From NCBI GenBank assembly GCA_004352715.1, contig SCFE01000119.1, positions 1,372,553-1,436,552 of the forward strand: DNA of 64,000 nt, written 5' to 3'. Both the position numbers and the translations under genes were made by a program. Under the pieces are notes generated by a model. The model did not search any database, was not told the origin of the DNA, and saw only the letters and a program-made list of their open reading frames with translations. This DNA is from Hofstenia miamia. Taxonomy: Eukaryota > Xenacoelomorpha > Acoela. Below are positions 61,496-64,000 of the stretch, piece after piece; position 1 is the first letter of the stretch, and the number at the start of each line of letters is the position of its first letter.

Positions 61496-61644
61496 AGGAA
61501 GTCTTTTTTCTATTGAAGTATTCATAGAAAGTGATTAACCATATTACATGACGTCAGTCACTTCACTCTCATAACATTCTGTTATGAAAAGTCCTACTTA
61601 AATTAAATCACAATATGAACGGCTCCTCCGGCGTGGCGTCGGGC

Positions 61645-61648
<4 letters not shown>

Positions 61649-61679
<31 letters not shown>
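61649..61679. repeat. (TA)n microsatellite at gap edge
   Basis: The TA array runs into the N gap and resumes at 62654, which suggests the gap is an uncloned or unassembled TA tract. Confidence 0.9.
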
Positions 61680-62653
61680 NNNNNNNNNNNNNNNNNNNNN
61701 NNNNNNNNNNNNNNNNNNNNNNNNNNNNNNNNNNNNNNNNNNNNNNNNNNNNNNNNNNNNNNNNNNNNNNNNNNNNNNNNNNNNNNNNNNNNNNNNNNNN
61801 NNNNNNNNNNNNNNNNNNNNNNNNNNNNNNNNNNNNNNNNNNNNNNNNNNNNNNNNNNNNNNNNNNNNNNNNNNNNNNNNNNNNNNNNNNNNNNNNNNNN
61901 NNNNNNNNNNNNNNNNNNNNNNNNNNNNNNNNNNNNNNNNNNNNNNNNNNNNNNNNNNNNNNNNNNNNNNNNNNNNNNNNNNNNNNNNNNNNNNNNNNNN
62001 NNNNNNNNNNNNNNNNNNNNNNNNNNNNNNNNNNNNNNNNNNNNNNNNNNNNNNNNNNNNNNNNNNNNNNNNNNNNNNNNNNNNNNNNNNNNNNNNNNNN
62101 NNNNNNNNNNNNNNNNNNNNNNNNNNNNNNNNNNNNNNNNNNNNNNNNNNNNNNNNNNNNNNNNNNNNNNNNNNNNNNNNNNNNNNNNNNNNNNNNNNNN
62201 NNNNNNNNNNNNNNNNNNNNNNNNNNNNNNNNNNNNNNNNNNNNNNNNNNNNNNNNNNNNNNNNNNNNNNNNNNNNNNNNNNNNNNNNNNNNNNNNNNNN
62301 NNNNNNNNNNNNNNNNNNNNNNNNNNNNNNNNNNNNNNNNNNNNNNNNNNNNNNNNNNNNNNNNNNNNNNNNNNNNNNNNNNNNNNNNNNNNNNNNNNNN
62401 NNNNNNNNNNNNNNNNNNNNNNNNNNNNNNNNNNNNNNNNNNNNNNNNNNNNNNNNNNNNNNNNNNNNNNNNNNNNNNNNNNNNNNNNNNNNNNNNNNNN
62501 NNNNNNNNNNNNNNNNNNNNNNNNNNNNNNNNNNNNNNNNNNNNNNNNNNNNNNNNNNNNNNNNNNNNNNNNNNNNNNNNNNNNNNNNNNNNNNNNNNNN
62601 NNNNNNNNNNNNNNNNNNNNNNNNNNNNNNNNNNNNNNNNNNNNNNNNNNNNN
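61680..62653. other. Assembly gap, 974 N
   Basis: N run bounded by TA repeats on both sides; 974 is not a default size, so it may have been estimated or trimmed. Confidence 0.98.
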
Positions 62654-63112
62654 TATATATATATATATAACCATTTGTAAAAGCTCTTCTTGTTTTTATA
62701 TTTTTCAATATATTTCTACTTAAATCCTATTAAAATGAATTTGAAAAGCTTTTTCTGTAACTGTTCTTAAAGAAATCACATTCTACGTCTATTTAAAGGT
62801 TTTCAAGTTGTTTTTGAACGTGGTTATCAAAGAGTTTTAATTAATTTGGAGTTTTTGCGTCAACATTTTATTCCTACTTCAAAAAAAGGAATAAAATTTG
62901 AGCGAATGTTCTCTTGATAAGAAGCATGTGGTGAAATTTTGAACTAAAAGCGAAATATTTTTTCTGACGAAGGTTATTTCCATTTAAAACTATTCAAAGA
63001 AGACGCGTGTTTTTGTAATTAAGCGCTTTTAGCTCAAACCACCTAACGATGCGTAATTACTGAGTTTATCAACGACGGTCATTGTATAGTTGCGCTTATA
63101 ACTATTCTTGCC

Positions 63113-63116
<4 letters not shown>

Positions 63117-63147
<31 letters not shown>
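63117..63147. repeat. (TA)n microsatellite
   Basis: Pure TA array 20-60 nt before the second hammerhead-like motif. Confidence 0.95.
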
Positions 63148-63150
<3 letters not shown>

Positions 63151-63164
63151 ACAATAGTGCTGAG

Positions 63165-63215
63165 CCTCATATTTAACCGGTTTCGATTTACTAAATCATC
63201 ATCAGATATACAAAT
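63165..63215 (-). ncRNA. Hammerhead-ribozyme-like motif 2
   Basis: On the minus strand: CTGATGA (63205-63199), one T, a perfect 5-bp hairpin GATTT-AGT-AAATC (63197-63185), GAAA (63184-63181), then the palindrome CCGG and TTAAATAT. All conserved core bases are present in order. Departures from the canonical form are the extra U before stem II and a stem III only as long as A-CCGG-U, the minimal type known to act as dimers. Similar AACCGGTTTCG...CATCATCAG sequences recur in arthropod repeats. Function is inferred from the motif only. Confidence 0.5.
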
Positions 63216-64000
63216 TTTGTGGGAATTTATAAATTTACAATCAACTACACTTAATATTACAAATATTTAATGCATTATTTTATGTACACCTATGTATATT
63301 TTGCAATGTGAAATCAAGATAACTGGGTATGCAACAAATGTAAATTTTCATTTTTTACATGACCAATTCAGTGGGATATGTTTCTTCTATTACATTTAAA
63401 TCGTTGATATCCAAAAGTTATGTAGCGTTTTTGGTAATAGTGTTGTAGTACATGTATATGCTACCAAAACAACTAATAGTAATATCCATAATTAGATTTT
63501 AATCGTTTTTACAAGCAAGTTTTTGTGTCTTGATTCCCAAACATATTATCTTGATGAAACTTCGCCATACAACTTTTCAAAATTACACCTGGAGATTAGA
63601 TTAACCAAATTCATCATCTCTTCTTATAAATCACAGTCAAAATTTAGAATGTCTATGTATTCAAGAATACATGCAAGCGGGTGCGAAATAAATAATTGTC
63701 AAAACAATACTTGCCAATATTTCAAAAAAAATTTTCTGGAAAAATGTATAAATAAGTTATTTACAATAATTTTGTCATGCTAAGATAGATTTGCAGACGC
63801 ACATTTTGCGCTTTACAGAAGAACTTACTCTCAATAATCTGAATAGACAGATAATATTCCAAACAAAGAATTCCCATATTACATGACTAGAAAAGGAATA
63901 CTTCATTCTGAAATAATTTCTTTCAAATTAGCAATATTTAGCAACAAATTTTGCAGACGAGAAATTTTAGATAATATATTTTTTGATAAAATATTACAAT
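63216..64000. other. AT-rich end of window
   Basis: An 86-residue plus-strand frame at 63523-63783 has a few Cys but no splice or family support. Nothing else recognised. Confidence 0.35.

Noticed and set aside
63523-63783. 86-residue ORF with several Cys as an EGF-like exon
   Set aside because: Cys spacing does not fit EGF and no flanking splice signals are convincing.
1-64000. tRNA and rRNA genes
   Set aside because: No cloverleaf with A and B boxes or rRNA-like block was recognised by eye; a covariance scan would be needed to exclude small ones.

Overview
The window is AT-rich nuclear DNA from an animal, probably an invertebrate. The evidence is spliced genes with GT-AG introns, a metazoan-type ER phospholipid enzyme, and a dense load of decayed transposable elements (CR1/L2-like LINE, Penelope-like, hAT, mariner, pogo/Tigger, Harbinger-like MITE, Mutator-like). 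An arthropod is plausible from the element mix, but nothing in the window proves the phylum. It is a draft scaffold: there are four gaps of about 1 kb of N (4424-5423, 7127-8126, 9188-10187, 61680-62653) and six short N runs. At five N positions the flanking sequence is duplicated, which looks like unmerged contig ends or haplotypes rather than biology.

Two real multi-exon genes can be built by eye. The first, on the minus strand (about 32088 down to 10617), is a CDP-diacylglycerol synthase (CDS1/CDS2/CdsA family). I place 11 confident exons and one tentative one. The family signature from S-G-F-K-R to H-G-G-F-M-D-R-F-D is regenerated exactly across an exon junction. The first coding exon(s) and two short internal stretches were not found. 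Its introns range from 41 and 46 bp to several kb, and the large ones hold most of the transposons. The second, on the plus strand (39573-59202), is a serine-rich acidic protein of about 850 residues ending in three C2H2 zinc fingers. It is built from 11 phase-consistent exons and followed by two AATAAA signals. I do not recognise it by name. One of its regions (exons 3-4) is present twice because two haplotypes were joined at an N.

Layout: 1-1590 decayed LINE with an SGNH-esterase-like ORF1, a 2A-like NPGP motif and an endonuclease; 1600-2000 promoter-like repeats; 3733-4185 an unassigned 150-residue ORF; 4.4-10.2 kb mostly gaps, duplicated contig ends and repeat debris; 10.6-32.1 kb the CDP-DAG synthase gene with LINE, hAT, mariner, Harbinger-like, Tigger-like and pogo-like insertions and a 966-bp tandem duplication; 32.8-34.6 kb a broken Mutator-like transposase; 36-38.4 kb a Penelope-like fragment; 39.6-59.2 kb the zinc-finger gene; 59.2-64 kb repeats, TA microsatellites, a gap and two hammerhead-ribozyme-like motifs.

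The two genes are divergent neighbours with no evident functional link. The observations most worth following are the LINE combining an esterase-like ORF1 with a 2A-like motif, the hammerhead-like cores, the competing splice acceptors at zinc-finger exon 2, and the assembly duplications that would corrupt automatic gene models.
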